Below the pieces are notes generated by a model that saw nothing but the letters and a program-made list of their open reading frames with translations, did no database searches and was not told the DNA's origin. Positions 26,720-34,412 of a stretch of DNA of 64,000 nt are shown piece after piece; position 1 is the stretch's first letter; each line of letters begins with the position of its first letter. Both the position numbers and the translations under genes were made by a program. The stretch spans positions 1-64,000 of the forward strand of contig JAFLCE010000003.1 in the NCBI GenBank assembly GCA_017303655.1, read 5' to 3'. Source of the DNA: Anaerolineae bacterium. GTDB taxonomy: Bacteria > Chloroflexota > Anaerolineae > Anaerolineales > Villigracilaceae.

Positions 26720-27346
26720 TTACATGAAACTTTGCACGGTCTGCAAACCAAGCTGAAATGCAAAATAGAAAAGGACCAAGCCGCAGGCGGCGTTTACGAA
26801 ACGGAAGAAAGTTCCCGTCATCCATTGCCTGCCCCAGGCGACGAGACCCGCCATGACGAAGCACCACAGGATGGCGCCGGATAAAAAGCCAGCGAAGAAA
26901 ATTGCGAAGTGAATTGGTTCTGGTCCGCCCGCGATGGAGGCGAAGACGGTGGTGCCAAGACCTGTCCAGAAGACGATGTTCATCGGGTTGCCCAATGAGA
27001 GGAATGCGCCGCTGGCAAAATCGCCGCGCGTGGAAGTACCTTCCGTGATGTTCAACCCATTTCCCTGCCGGGCATCTTTGAATGCATCCCACGCGAGTTT
27101 GAGCATGAGGATGATTCCAACCAGACTGAGAACAGATCTTGCGACCGTGTTTTGAATGAGAAAGGCTAACCCGGTTAGTGCGATCAATGCCCAGGTGGTA
27201 TCACCAACCAGTGAACCGAATTGTACGTATAAAGCCGATAAGAATCCGCGGGCAGAACCACGGCGAAAGGTCTCCGCAGTAATGACACCGGGAGGTGCGC
27301 AGAAAGAAATTGCCAGTATGAAAGAAGAAACAAGAAGTGGATTCAT
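26720..27346 (-). CDS. LysE/RhtB-family amino-acid exporter
   Basis: A 208-residue membrane protein with six predicted helices. It begins MNPLLVSSFILAISFCAPPGVITAETFRRG, the LysE-family N-terminus, and has the conserved GAFLSLGNPMNIVFWTGLG. Members export amino acids such as lysine, threonine or arginine. I use ATG 27346; a longer frame reaches 27466 but would run through a palindromic repeat and lacks hydrophobic character. Proximity to glutamine synthetase may reflect amino-acid homeostasis. The substrate is not determined. Confidence 0.85.
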   Translation of the reverse strand: MNPLLVSSFILAISFCAPPGVITAETFRRGSARGFLSALYVQFGSLVGDTTWALIALTGLAFLIQNTVARSVLSLVGIILMLKLAWDAFKDARQGNGLNITEGTSTRGDFASGAFLSLGNPMNIVFWTGLGTTVFASIAGGPEPIHFAIFFAGFLSGAILWCFVMAGLVAWGRQWMTGTFFRFVNAACGLVLFYFAFQLGLQTVQSFM

Positions 27347-27360
27347 AAGGTTTGGGCGGT

Positions 27361-27420
27361 GTAGGGGCGACCCGGAAGGAGGCAGGAGGCGTTGGGTAGT
27401 ACGGGGTGGGTCGCCCCTAC
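27361..27420. repeat. Dispersed palindromic repeat unit (GTAGGGGCGACCC type)
   Basis: The 13-base arm GTAGGGGCGACCC (27361-27373) is matched by GGGTCGCCCCTAC (27408-27420) around a different 34-base core. It sits between the glnA terminator and the LysE start. Identical arms with unrelated cores argue for a mobile or amplified element family, not a gene-specific terminator. Confidence 0.8.
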
Positions 27421-27432
27421 AAGAAGAAAACT

Positions 27433-27478
27433 GCCGACAGATGGATGCAAGCCCTAGTTCAAGCAACCAACTGTCGGC
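27433..27478 (-). terminator. Terminator of the first glutamine synthetase gene
   Basis: GCCGACAG (27433-27440) pairs with CTGTCGGC (27471-27478); on the minus strand the stem is followed by AGTTTTCTTCTT. It is 30 bases downstream of the glnA stop. Confidence 0.6.
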
Positions 27479-27507
27479 GGGGAGTGAAGCGTGGTCAGTG
27501 GTGCAGA

Positions 27508-28914
27508 TTAGGCGTCGAAGTACAAAACGTATTCGTGCGGGGTTGGGCGCAGGCGAATGGCATCCACTTCGTTGGTGCGCTTGTACTTGATGTATTCCTC
27601 GAGAAGATCGGGGGTGAACACGCCACCCTTGAGGAGGAATTCATGGTCGGCTTCGAGGGCATTGAGCACGGCATCGAGGCTGGAAGGTACCTGCTTGATG
27701 AGAGCCTTTTCAGCGGCGGGCAATTCGTAGAGATCCACATCCTTGGGCTCACCGGGGTCGATCTTGTTCAAGATACCGTCGATGCCTGCCATAAGGACAG
27801 CAGAGAATGCGAGGTAGGGATTGGCGGTGGCATCGGGGGCGCGGAACTCAACACGCTTGGCTTTCCAACTCTTGGTGGCAGGGATACGGCAGATGGCAGA
27901 GCGGTTGCGCTGAGAGTAGGCGATGTTCACAGGTGCTTCGTAACCGGGCACGAGGCGGCGGTACGAGTTGGTTGTGGGCGAGGTGATCGCGAGGAGTGCA
28001 GGAGCGTGCTTGAGCAAACCACCGATGTAGTACTTGGCAGTCTGGGAAAGACCGGCGTAGCCCTTCTCATCGTAGAAGACGTTCTTGCCGTCTTTCCACA
28101 TGGAGGAGTGAACGTGCATACCGGAGCCATTATCACCAAAGATTGGCTTGGGCATGAAGGTCACCGTCTTGCCGTACTTGCGAGCGACGTTCTTGATGAT
28201 GTACTTGTAAAGCAGGAGATCATCTGCCATGCGGGTGAGCGTGGTGAAGGTCATGCTCATTTCGCTCTGACCAGCGGTGGCAACTTCATGGTGGTGCAAG
28301 TCCATCTGCACACCAGCGGCTTGCATGGCGAGCATGAACTTGTTGCGCAGTTCCTGCAGGGTGTCGGTCGGGGAGGTCGGGAAGTAACCACGCTTGGGCT
28401 GGATCTGTCCGCCCTTGCTGCCTTCACGATTGCTGCTCCACCAGCCTTCTTCAGATTCGATAGAGAAACCGGCTTCGTTCGGAGTGGAGGTGTAGCGCAC
28501 GCCATCGAAGACGAAGAACTCCGCTTCAGGCGCGAAGTAGACTGTGTCGGCGAGACCCGTGCTTTTGGCGTACGCCTCAGCCTTTTGTGCTACATAGCGG
28601 GGGTCGCGAGAATAAGCTTCTTCGGTGATGGGGTCGAACACGTTGCAGGAGACAACCAGAGTGGGGGTTTCCGCAGTCGGGTCAACGAAGGCGGTATCGG
28701 GGTCAGCCTTGAGCAGCATGTCCGATTCGTGAATTTCCTGAAAACCGCGGATGGAGGAACCGTCGAAGGGGATGCCTTCTTTGAAAAAATCCTCTGTCAG
28801 ACGATGCACGGGCATGGTGAAGTGCTGCCAGGTGCCGGGCAGGTCGGTGAAGCGTAGGTCTACAACCTGAACGCCTTTTGCTAATTCCAAAACTTCTTTG
28901 ACTGATTTAGCCAT
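27508..28914 (-). CDS. glnA: Glutamine synthetase, type I (first copy)
   Basis: A 468-residue GSI enzyme that makes glutamine from glutamate, ammonium and ATP. Visible motifs: FDGSSIRGFQEIHESDM, the ATP/metal motif APEAEFFVFD, the catalytic-loop motif GDNGSGMHVHSSMW, and the glutamate flap region SPTTNSYRRLVPGYEAPVN. The late segment DLYELPAAEKALIKQVPSS keeps the tyrosine that is adenylylated in enterobacterial GlnA, so covalent control is possible; no adenylyltransferase is in the window. Start ATG 28914 follows AAGGAG. It has its own promoter with an upstream palindromic site and its own terminator. Confidence 0.95.
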   Translation of the reverse strand: MAKSVKEVLELAKGVQVVDLRFTDLPGTWQHFTMPVHRLTEDFFKEGIPFDGSSIRGFQEIHESDMLLKADPDTAFVDPTAETPTLVVSCNVFDPITEEAYSRDPRYVAQKAEAYAKSTGLADTVYFAPEAEFFVFDGVRYTSTPNEAGFSIESEEGWWSSNREGSKGGQIQPKRGYFPTSPTDTLQELRNKFMLAMQAAGVQMDLHHHEVATAGQSEMSMTFTTLTRMADDLLLYKYIIKNVARKYGKTVTFMPKPIFGDNGSGMHVHSSMWKDGKNVFYDEKGYAGLSQTAKYYIGGLLKHAPALLAITSPTTNSYRRLVPGYEAPVNIAYSQRNRSAICRIPATKSWKAKRVEFRAPDATANPYLAFSAVLMAGIDGILNKIDPGEPKDVDLYELPAAEKALIKQVPSSLDAVLNALEADHEFLLKGGVFTPDLLEEYIKYKRTNEVDAIRLRPTPHEYVLYFDA

Positions 28915-28960
28915 GAATGATTTCTCCTTACAGTAGATTTTGATTTCGATTGACTGCGGG

Positions 28961-29005
28961 ATTATAGGAGGTGTGGGGAGGGGAGGTCTATTACCCAAAC
29001 GGGTA
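28961..29005 (-). promoter_or_regulatory. glnA promoter with TACCC-N4-GGGTA activator-type site
   Basis: On the minus strand TATAAT occupies 28966-28961. There is no -35 match at the right distance. The palindrome TACCC-AAAC-GGGTA (28992-29005) is centred 35 bases upstream of the -10 centre, the position of a class II activator site. The same arrangement recurs before three other nitrogen operons in this window. Confidence 0.65.
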
Positions 29006-29014
29006 CATTAAATC

Positions 29015-29047
29015 GAAAGAGGACGGGTGCTCAATCCGTCCTCTTTC
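29015..29047. other. 12-bp stem-loop upstream of the glnA promoter
   Basis: GAAAGAGGACGG (29015-29026) pairs exactly with CCGTCCTCTTTC (29036-29047). It lies between two operator-like sites and upstream of the promoter, so it is not in the glnA leader. It could stop read-through from glnA2 or be a dispersed repeat. Confidence 0.45.
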
Positions 29048-29050
29048 TTG

Positions 29051-29062
29051 TCCCGAATGGGA
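29051..29062. promoter_or_regulatory. Secondary operator-like site (TCCC-GAAT-GGGA)
   Basis: TCCCGAATGGGA is a 12-base palindrome of the same CCC-N4-GGG form as the nitrogen-promoter sites, 58 bases further from glnA than the main site. Confidence 0.45.
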
Positions 29063-29167
29063 CTTAACCAAGGAGGGGAGAATAAGCGAGAGTCTGTCTA
29101 AAAAACCCTTCATGAATACGCTTATTAACTTTGGTTAGTATAAAGATATAGAGTAGTCTAGTCTATT

Positions 29168-29179
29168 CCCCGAATGGGT
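29168..29179. promoter_or_regulatory. Third operator-like site (CCCC-GAAT-GGGT)
   Basis: Flanked by ATT and GCTAAT, this matches the shared pattern with one arm mismatch. It is about 117 bases from the second site and just beyond the glnA2 terminator. The remainder of the 329-base gap between the two glutamine synthetase genes holds the features listed here and no gene. Confidence 0.4.
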
Positions 29180-29191
29180 GCTAATAAAGAG

Positions 29192-29220
29192 AAAGCGGTC
29201 AAAATAAGATTGACCGCTTT
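29192..29220 (-). terminator. Intrinsic terminator of the second glutamine synthetase gene
   Basis: An 11-bp stem, AAAGCGGTCAA against TTGACCGCTTT, with a 7-base loop. Read on the minus strand it is followed by a T-rich run (CTCTTTATT). It begins 24 bases after the glnA2 stop. Confidence 0.75.
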
Positions 29221-29243
29221 GAGAGCCTGTTTTCCTGGGAAGG

Positions 29244-30581
29244 TTAGTAGTTGGGAAGGTAATTTTCGAGTTCCCAGTTGGTGACTTCCAGCCGGTAGTC
29301 TTCCCATTCGAGGCGTTTTGCGTTGATAAAGACTTCATGGGTATGAGCCCCAAGTGCGTTACGGACGACTTCATCTTCTTCCATGGCGCGTAAGGCTTGG
29401 TTGAGTGAGGTTGGCAATAATGGATAAGAAGAGTAATTTGTTTTTTCCAGCAGATAGATGTTCTCTTCGGTCGCTTCAGGGACTTGTAATTCGCGGCGGA
29501 TGCCATCCAAACCGGCGGCGAGCATGACGGTGAAGGCAAGGTAGGGATTGCAGCTTGGGTCGGGGCAACGTAATTCGATGCGGGTTGAGTCGCTTTCAGA
29601 GGCGCGCGGCACGCGGATCAGGGCTGAGCGGTTGATGCGTGCCCAACTGATGTATACGGGGGCTTCGTACCCAGCTACAAGTCTTTTGTATGAATTGACC
29701 AAAGGCGCAAGGATGGCGCACATCCCTTTGGCGTGGGCAAGTTGCCCGGCAATGAAATGCTTGGCGATTTTGGAAAGCCCATGTGGGTCGCCAGGGTCGG
29801 AGAAGGCATTATTGCCATTTGCGATGTATGTCAAACTTTGGTGAACATGCATGCCGCTGCCATTAATACCGCGAATGGGCTTGGGCAGGAAGGTGCAATA
29901 CAAACCATTGAGTTGGGCGATGACCTTCAATGCCACGCGCAATGTGACAGCGCTATCGGCTGTGGTCAGCGCATCGGAATAACGGAAGTCGATCTCTTGC
30001 TGTCCGTGCGCGCCTTCGTGGTGCATGGCTTCCACTTGCAAGCCTAGGGCTTGAAGTGAGTTTGCCATTTGGCGTCTCAACCCAGCAGACATATCGGAAG
30101 GGGCATCGAAGTAACTGCCGCTATCGTGCGGGATGGGAGGGGTCAGGCTGCCGTTGGCATTTGGCTTAAGCAGGAAGAATTCAAGCTCGGGTCCGGTATT
30201 GTAGCGGAAGCCCATCTCGGCGGCTTCATCCAATGCTTTACGGAGGATTGAGCGCGGGTCACCGGGGAAGGGCTGTCCATCTGGGGTGAATACGTTGCAG
30301 ATCAGGCGGGCAGTAGCTTCTTCACCTTTGAGCCAGGGGATGATGGCGAAGGTGGAGGTGTCTGGTCTCAGGTGCATGTCACTTTCAGCGACGCGGGCAA
30401 AGCCTTCGATGGAAGAGCCGTCGAACCAGATGCCATTCTCCAATGCGGCGGGAAGTTGATGAACGGGAATGGTGACGTTTTTGACAACGCCGACCACATC
30501 AGTAAATTGCAGGTCAATGAACTTGATCTGGTTTTGTTCGGTACGCGTTAAGATATCTGAAATTGTTTCGGATGGGTTCAT
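29244..30581 (-). CDS. Glutamine synthetase, type I-alpha-like (second copy)
   Basis: A 445-residue GSI enzyme, close to the length of Bacillus GlnA and shorter than the first copy. Motifs: FDGSSIEGFARVAESDM, TGPELEFFLLK, GINGSGMHVHQSL, APLVNSYKRLVAGYEAPVY and RVPRASESDSTRIELRCPDPSCNPYLAF. The adenylylation segment of the first copy is not preserved (NIYLLEKTNYSSYPLLPTS). In Bacillus-type enzymes an arginine near the GSSIEGF motif mediates feedback inhibition; R is present in FARVAESDM. It lies 20 bases downstream of a Ser/Thr kinase gene in the phosphatase-kinase-glnA2 operon. Confidence 0.93.
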   Translation of the reverse strand: MNPSETISDILTRTEQNQIKFIDLQFTDVVGVVKNVTIPVHQLPAALENGIWFDGSSIEGFARVAESDMHLRPDTSTFAIIPWLKGEEATARLICNVFTPDGQPFPGDPRSILRKALDEAAEMGFRYNTGPELEFFLLKPNANGSLTPPIPHDSGSYFDAPSDMSAGLRRQMANSLQALGLQVEAMHHEGAHGQQEIDFRYSDALTTADSAVTLRVALKVIAQLNGLYCTFLPKPIRGINGSGMHVHQSLTYIANGNNAFSDPGDPHGLSKIAKHFIAGQLAHAKGMCAILAPLVNSYKRLVAGYEAPVYISWARINRSALIRVPRASESDSTRIELRCPDPSCNPYLAFTVMLAAGLDGIRRELQVPEATEENIYLLEKTNYSSYPLLPTSLNQALRAMEEDEVVRNALGAHTHEVFINAKRLEWEDYRLEVTNWELENYLPNY

Positions 30582-30601
30582 GAGGATACTCGCAGGGAAG
30601 T

Positions 30602-31609
30602 TTAAGGACGCAGGGCTTGCAGACCCAATGCCATGACGATCAATAGGACGATAATTCCAGCCGCAATTGCAATCCCTCGGAAGGTTTGCAAAGCGGTCAA
30701 GGACATGCTGGAGGGGTTGGGTGCTGTGCTTACTTTGTCGAGAATGGATAGGTCTGCTGATGTGGGATTGTTGAGAGCGGTGATGAGCGCGTCCATGGTT
30801 TGGTAGCGGTCTTCCGGGTTGCGCGCCAGACAGGTGGCGACAATGGCAGCGATCTGCGTTGAGATGGCTGGGTTTAATTTATCCAAGCGTGGGGCGGTGT
30901 TGTTGAGGTGTTGCGCCATGGTTGCCATGGGCGTATCCCCTGTGAAGGGTGTTTTCCCGGCGAGTAATTCGTACATGATCGTGCCAAGGGCGTAGATGTC
31001 TGTGCGTTGATCGCCGCGCTGACCTTCGATCTGTTCGGGCGCCATGTAATCTGGCGTGCCCATGGTGGCGCTGAGATTGGAATAGGTGACACGATGCGAA
31101 TCTTTTGTGAGCGCCAACCCGAAATCCATGATGATGGGTTGACCTTCGCTTGTCATGAGGATATTTTCAGGTTTCAGATCGCGGTGGATGACTTCGTTCT
31201 TGTGGCAGTAAGACATCCCGTCGGCTAATTTTTGGATGAGAGGAACAACCTGATCGGTCGGCAACGAGCCGCTTTTTTCCATCAGCGTGCGCAGCGATTC
31301 GCCGTGAACGAATTCCGTTACCAGATAGGGGACACGGTTAAATTTCCCTGAGCCCAGTCCTTTAAGGATGGCGGGATGGTCGAGGGTTTTCATCACTTCA
31401 AGTTCACGTTGGAAGCGTTCGAATTGGGCTGGGTCACCGATCATGGAATGATCAGGTACTTTGATGACGACTTCGCGGCGGTGCATGAGATCAAAGGCGC
31501 GATATATATCACTCATTCCACCCTGAGCCATATGTGCTTGAATTTGATATTGATCAAATTGATCGCCGATTTGCAGCATTGTGTTGGTCATTATAGCATA
31601 GGCATTCAT
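30602..31609 (-). CDS. Hanks-type serine/threonine protein kinase
   Basis: A 335-residue kinase with a glycine-rich loop AQGGMSDIYRAF, catalytic K50 and E69, HRDLKPEN (D144), DFG (D162), GTPDYMAPEQ and the D of RTDIYALGTIMYELL. A membrane helix (about 311-332) ends the protein, with almost no outer domain, so it is a tail-anchored cytoplasmic kinase without PASTA repeats. Its ATG overlaps the PP2C stop (ATGA), so kinase and phosphatase are co-translated. The next gene is glutamine synthetase, which suggests that a protein of nitrogen assimilation is a target; this is inference. Confidence 0.93.
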   Translation of the reverse strand: MNAYAIMTNTMLQIGDQFDQYQIQAHMAQGGMSDIYRAFDLMHRREVVIKVPDHSMIGDPAQFERFQRELEVMKTLDHPAILKGLGSGKFNRVPYLVTEFVHGESLRTLMEKSGSLPTDQVVPLIQKLADGMSYCHKNEVIHRDLKPENILMTSEGQPIIMDFGLALTKDSHRVTYSNLSATMGTPDYMAPEQIEGQRGDQRTDIYALGTIMYELLAGKTPFTGDTPMATMAQHLNNTAPRLDKLNPAISTQIAAIVATCLARNPEDRYQTMDALITALNNPTSADLSILDKVSTAPNPSSMSLTALQTFRGIAIAAGIIVLLIVMALGLQALRP

Positions 31610-32439
31610 GAGACGAATTTCCTTAGCTTTTTGAACCAGCCAAGTGATTCTTCGGGATGCTGTTCTTGTTCGACAAAGACAGGACTGAATTTTCGGAGAG
31701 AAAGCACAACCACCGATACATTGTCATCTGTGTGATGTGCCAGTGCCAGGTCGATCAGATTTTGGCTGATCTCGGCAACGGAGGATGAATAGTCATTTAC
31801 GATATTGGCAAACTCATCATCTTCGATGACAGACCATAGCCCATCGGAGCAAAGGATCAGAAAGTCACCTGCTTTGAGCTTGTGCTGCGTAATGTCTGGT
31901 TGAATAAATAAGTCGGTTCCTATGGATTTGGTTAATACAGAACGCTGGGCATGGGTTCGGATCTTGTCTGCTGAGATCAATTTGGAACGGACCATGTCAC
32001 CAACAGTTGTGTGGTCTGCAGTCAGGCAAATGGGACGTCCATCCCGGATCAAATATGCACGGCTATCACCAACGTGTGCAAGGTAGAGCATATCGCCAAG
32101 AATATAAGCCGCTGTGAGTGTAGTGCCCATGCGTCCGGCATCCATTTGGCGGGCTTTTTGATACACGCTGAAATTGGCTGCTTCGACTCCGCGTTGTAAC
32201 GTCCGTAGGATGGGGCTTCCGTTTTGCGATGTCACTACTTCGAAAAAAGATTTCAATGCCAGTACACTTGCCATGCCCCCGTGTGCGTACCCGCCCATCC
32301 CATCTGCAATTGCAGAGAGGATGCCATGCCCAGCGGGGAGCAGTTCATCAGGGACGTGAATTGAGTCCTGATTATCTTCCCGTACCGGACCTACAATACT
32401 CAAGCCGCTGCTTTCGATCTCAGGGATGAATTTTCTCAA
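31606..32439 (-). CDS. PP2C-family serine/threonine phosphatase
   Basis: A 277-residue PP2C/Stp-type phosphatase. Metal-binding motifs: REDNQDS (about 20-26), IADGMGGYAHG, LAHVGDSRAYLIRDG, ILCSDGLWSVI and HTDDNVSVVVL. It should reverse phosphorylation by the co-translated kinase. The start appears to be TTG at 32439, with no Shine-Dalgarno. An ATG at 32455 opens a different 11-codon frame, MKATSLEKIHP, that ends inside the phosphatase gene and could couple translation. The leader just upstream can form two exclusive hairpins. Confidence 0.9.
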   Translation of the reverse strand: MRKFIPEIESSGLSIVGPVREDNQDSIHVPDELLPAGHGILSAIADGMGGYAHGGMASVLALKSFFEVVTSQNGSPILRTLQRGVEAANFSVYQKARQMDAGRMGTTLTAAYILGDMLYLAHVGDSRAYLIRDGRPICLTADHTTVGDMVRSKLISADKIRTHAQRSVLTKSIGTDLFIQPDITQHKLKAGDFLILCSDGLWSVIEDDEFANIVNDYSSSVAEISQNLIDLALAHHTDDNVSVVVLSLRKFSPVFVEQEQHPEESLGWFKKLRKFVS

Positions 32440-32445
32440 GAGAAG

Positions 32446-32525
32446 TCGCTTTCATAAGAGGGGAGCGTTATAAACAACTCCCCATGAAAGCGAAAGTCTA
32501 TATAAAAACTTTAGCCTTCATGGGG
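32446..32525 (-). promoter_or_regulatory. Leader with two mutually exclusive hairpins before the phosphatase gene
   Basis: In plus coordinates, 32446-32455 plus 32460-32465 pair with 32478-32493 (16 bp with a 4-base bulge), and 32480-32497 pair with 32508-32525 (CCCCATGAA with TTCATGGGG, plus inner pairs). The segment 32480-32493 is common to both, so only one can form. In the minus-strand message the second pairing forms first, and the first would enclose the region just before the TTG start. This is the layout of a translational or transcriptional switch. Confidence 0.5.
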
Positions 32526-32542
32526 TAGAAAACAATAATTTG

Positions 32543-32587
32543 ATTCTATATAGGAGAATGTTCAGAGAATAGTACCCAAATGGGGTA
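32543..32587 (-). promoter_or_regulatory. Promoter of the phosphatase-kinase-glnA2 operon with palindromic site
   Basis: TACCC-AAATG-GGGTA (32573-32587) is centred about 34 bases upstream of TAGAAT (32548-32543 on the minus strand); TATAGA is an overlapping alternative -10. No -35 box is present. Transcription from here would include the two-hairpin leader. The site lies just beyond the stop of the permease gene. Confidence 0.6.
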
Positions 32588-32605
32588 TTTGCCGGGTGCG
32601 TTGTT

Positions 32606-34075
32606 TTAGGCTGACCGTTTTTGCTTCACAACATAGTAGACGGCACTTACCAAAAACCATGCGCCCGCAATGCTCCATGCGACCCAACTGGCTTGGGTGA
32701 TGATGCCGCCTGCCGAAAACCCTATCTTGGCTGCCAGGATCACGGTTCCCAAGTTGACCAGAAAGCCGATCACTGGGATGAAGAAGTGACGAAGAATATT
32801 GAACGATGGGTCGCCCATAAAGGTGACGACTGTCAGCAAGCAGAGGAGTGCGTAAAGTAAAAATGCTCCCAAGTTGGACGCTACGACAATGCCCATTAGT
32901 ACAGGCATCCCGCCAATGATACCGGCTGAACCGATCACAGCACATACGATGCTGAGTAGGATTACGGTGTTATAGGGTGTGGTGTAACGAGGATGCAGCA
33001 TTCCGAAAATATCGGGCATCTCTTCATCGAGCGCCATGGCAAAACTGATTCGAACGCCATTGTTGATCGCTGTCAGTGTCCCACCGAGCAAGGCAACGGC
33101 TACGGTAAAGGCAAAGAACACCATTAAGGTAGTGCCATACCCGCTGAGCAGTAATTCGCCGATTTGCAAGGCAATATCGCCCATGGGGGCTTGGGAGGCA
33201 GTGGCATCAATTTGAGCGTTGAGGGCAAAGCCTGCTACAAAATAACCGAATAAATAAGAGAATACCCCTTGAATGATCAGCGCCAGAATCGTGGCACGTG
33301 GAATGTCGCGCCGGGCGTTGGCAGCAGACGCATTGAGGGCAGTGGAGGATTCGAAGCCGACCATGAGGATCATGGCTAGGATCATTTGGAATATGAGACC
33401 GTCCCAACTGTGGGGAAGCAAAACGGCTACAGCGGAGGAATAGGTCCATTCGGTGGAGGCAAATGCGGCTGGGTTCGTGAGGCGAAAGGTAATCGCCAGG
33501 ATTCCAAAAACGATCAGCGTCACCAATTGGATCGTGTTCAACACCACGCTGGTGGTGGTTGTGCCAGTGATCCCACGTAATGCTAAAAAGCCAACAAATG
33601 CAGCAAAGGCAGTTGCTAAAAGTGCATCTCCAAAGACTGTGGGTTGGTATCCAAAATAGCGCAGTAAATAATCGGCGAGGATGCCCATAAAGGCGATCAG
33701 TACGCCGGGGTAGATCCAATAATAAAGATGGGCAGACCAGCCGATGGCAAATTTTCCGAAGCGTGCCAGGAATTTATGGTTTGGATTCTTTTGGCGGGCA
33801 AAGAAACGGTCGGCAAAGTGATACGCGCTTCGGAAGCCTGCTTCGGGGTATTTTCGGGCAAGTTCGCCAAATGATAAAGCACTCAATGCGGCAGATAGTA
33901 ATGCTAGTAAAACTCCGGGCCAAATATCTGCTACGCCATCAAAGAGGGCAGCTGCCTGTACTTGGTAAAGCAACCACAAAAAAGCGCCGGGTGCGGTGAG
34001 CGCCATGGCGTTGATTGTGATACCCGTTAGCCCAAGTGTTTTGCGAACTGGCTTGGAATTGGACTCAATGGTCAT
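32606..34075 (-). CDS. APC-superfamily amino-acid permease
   Basis: A 489-residue transporter with about 12 hydrophobic helices. It begins with the APC pattern GLTGITINAMALTAPGAFLW and has the unwound first-helix glycines, then GFESSTALNASAANARRDIPRA in the sixth-helix region, typical of amino-acid/polyamine permeases. It takes up an amino acid by cation symport or exchange. It overlaps the 80-codon gene upstream by 11 bases and lies among nitrogen-assimilation genes. The substrate is unknown. Confidence 0.87.
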   Translation of the reverse strand: MTIESNSKPVRKTLGLTGITINAMALTAPGAFLWLLYQVQAAALFDGVADIWPGVLLALLSAALSALSFGELARKYPEAGFRSAYHFADRFFARQKNPNHKFLARFGKFAIGWSAHLYYWIYPGVLIAFMGILADYLLRYFGYQPTVFGDALLATAFAAFVGFLALRGITGTTTTSVVLNTIQLVTLIVFGILAITFRLTNPAAFASTEWTYSSAVAVLLPHSWDGLIFQMILAMILMVGFESSTALNASAANARRDIPRATILALIIQGVFSYLFGYFVAGFALNAQIDATASQAPMGDIALQIGELLLSGYGTTLMVFFAFTVAVALLGGTLTAINNGVRISFAMALDEEMPDIFGMLHPRYTTPYNTVILLSIVCAVIGSAGIIGGMPVLMGIVVASNLGAFLLYALLCLLTVVTFMGDPSFNILRHFFIPVIGFLVNLGTVILAAKIGFSAGGIITQASWVAWSIAGAWFLVSAVYYVVKQKRSA

Positions 34076-34307
34076 GCTTTACCTCGTCGTCAGAAGAACC
34101 TGATTTCAACCAGGTTTCAAATTTTTCAATGAACAATACCAGTGGCCAGAGCATGACAATGCGGGCTGCATCCACCAAAAATTGAAGCCATTGCAGCCAG
34201 GTGAACCCACGGGTATTTTTGCCATCTAACAAAATACGAGCAATCATAATGCCCATACCAATATAGATCAAAGCTGGTGGAGAGATATTGGAAGAAGTCT
34301 CGTGCAT
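34065..34307 (-). CDS. Small membrane protein of unknown function coupled to the permease
   Basis: An 80-residue protein with two hydrophobic segments (about 11-27 and 42-62) and an acidic, His-rich tail, SGSSDDEVKHDH. I do not recognise a family. The reading frame overlaps the amino-acid permease start by 11 bases, which suggests co-translation and possibly a helper subunit. No clear Shine-Dalgarno precedes the ATG; an internal ATG at 34256 (MGIMIARILL) is an alternative start. Confidence 0.5.
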   Translation of the reverse strand: MHETSSNISPPALIYIGMGIMIARILLDGKNTRGFTWLQWLQFLVDAARIVMLWPLVLFIEKFETWLKSGSSDDEVKHDH

Positions 34308-34337
34308 GGCAAAGGGGTATCCGCTTGAAAATGGGAT

Positions 34338-34383
34338 ATCGAGACTTCAAAGATGGCGGCGTTCGTTTCTCTGAAGTCTCGAT
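34338..34383 (-). terminator. Stem-loop downstream of the ammonium transporter
   Basis: ATCGAGACTTCA (34338-34349) pairs with TGAAGTCTCGAT (34372-34383), a 12-bp stem with a 22-base loop, located 30 bases after the amt stop. The T tract after it is weak, so it may serve as an mRNA end or a processing signal. Confidence 0.5.
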
Positions 34384-34412
34384 TTCTTAAAGTTATAGGA
34401 TGTGCAAGAAAA

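Noticed and set aside
27406..28857. Long plus-strand frame of 483 codons across glnA
   Set aside because: It is the complement of the glutamine synthetase gene, with no recognisable domain and biased composition.
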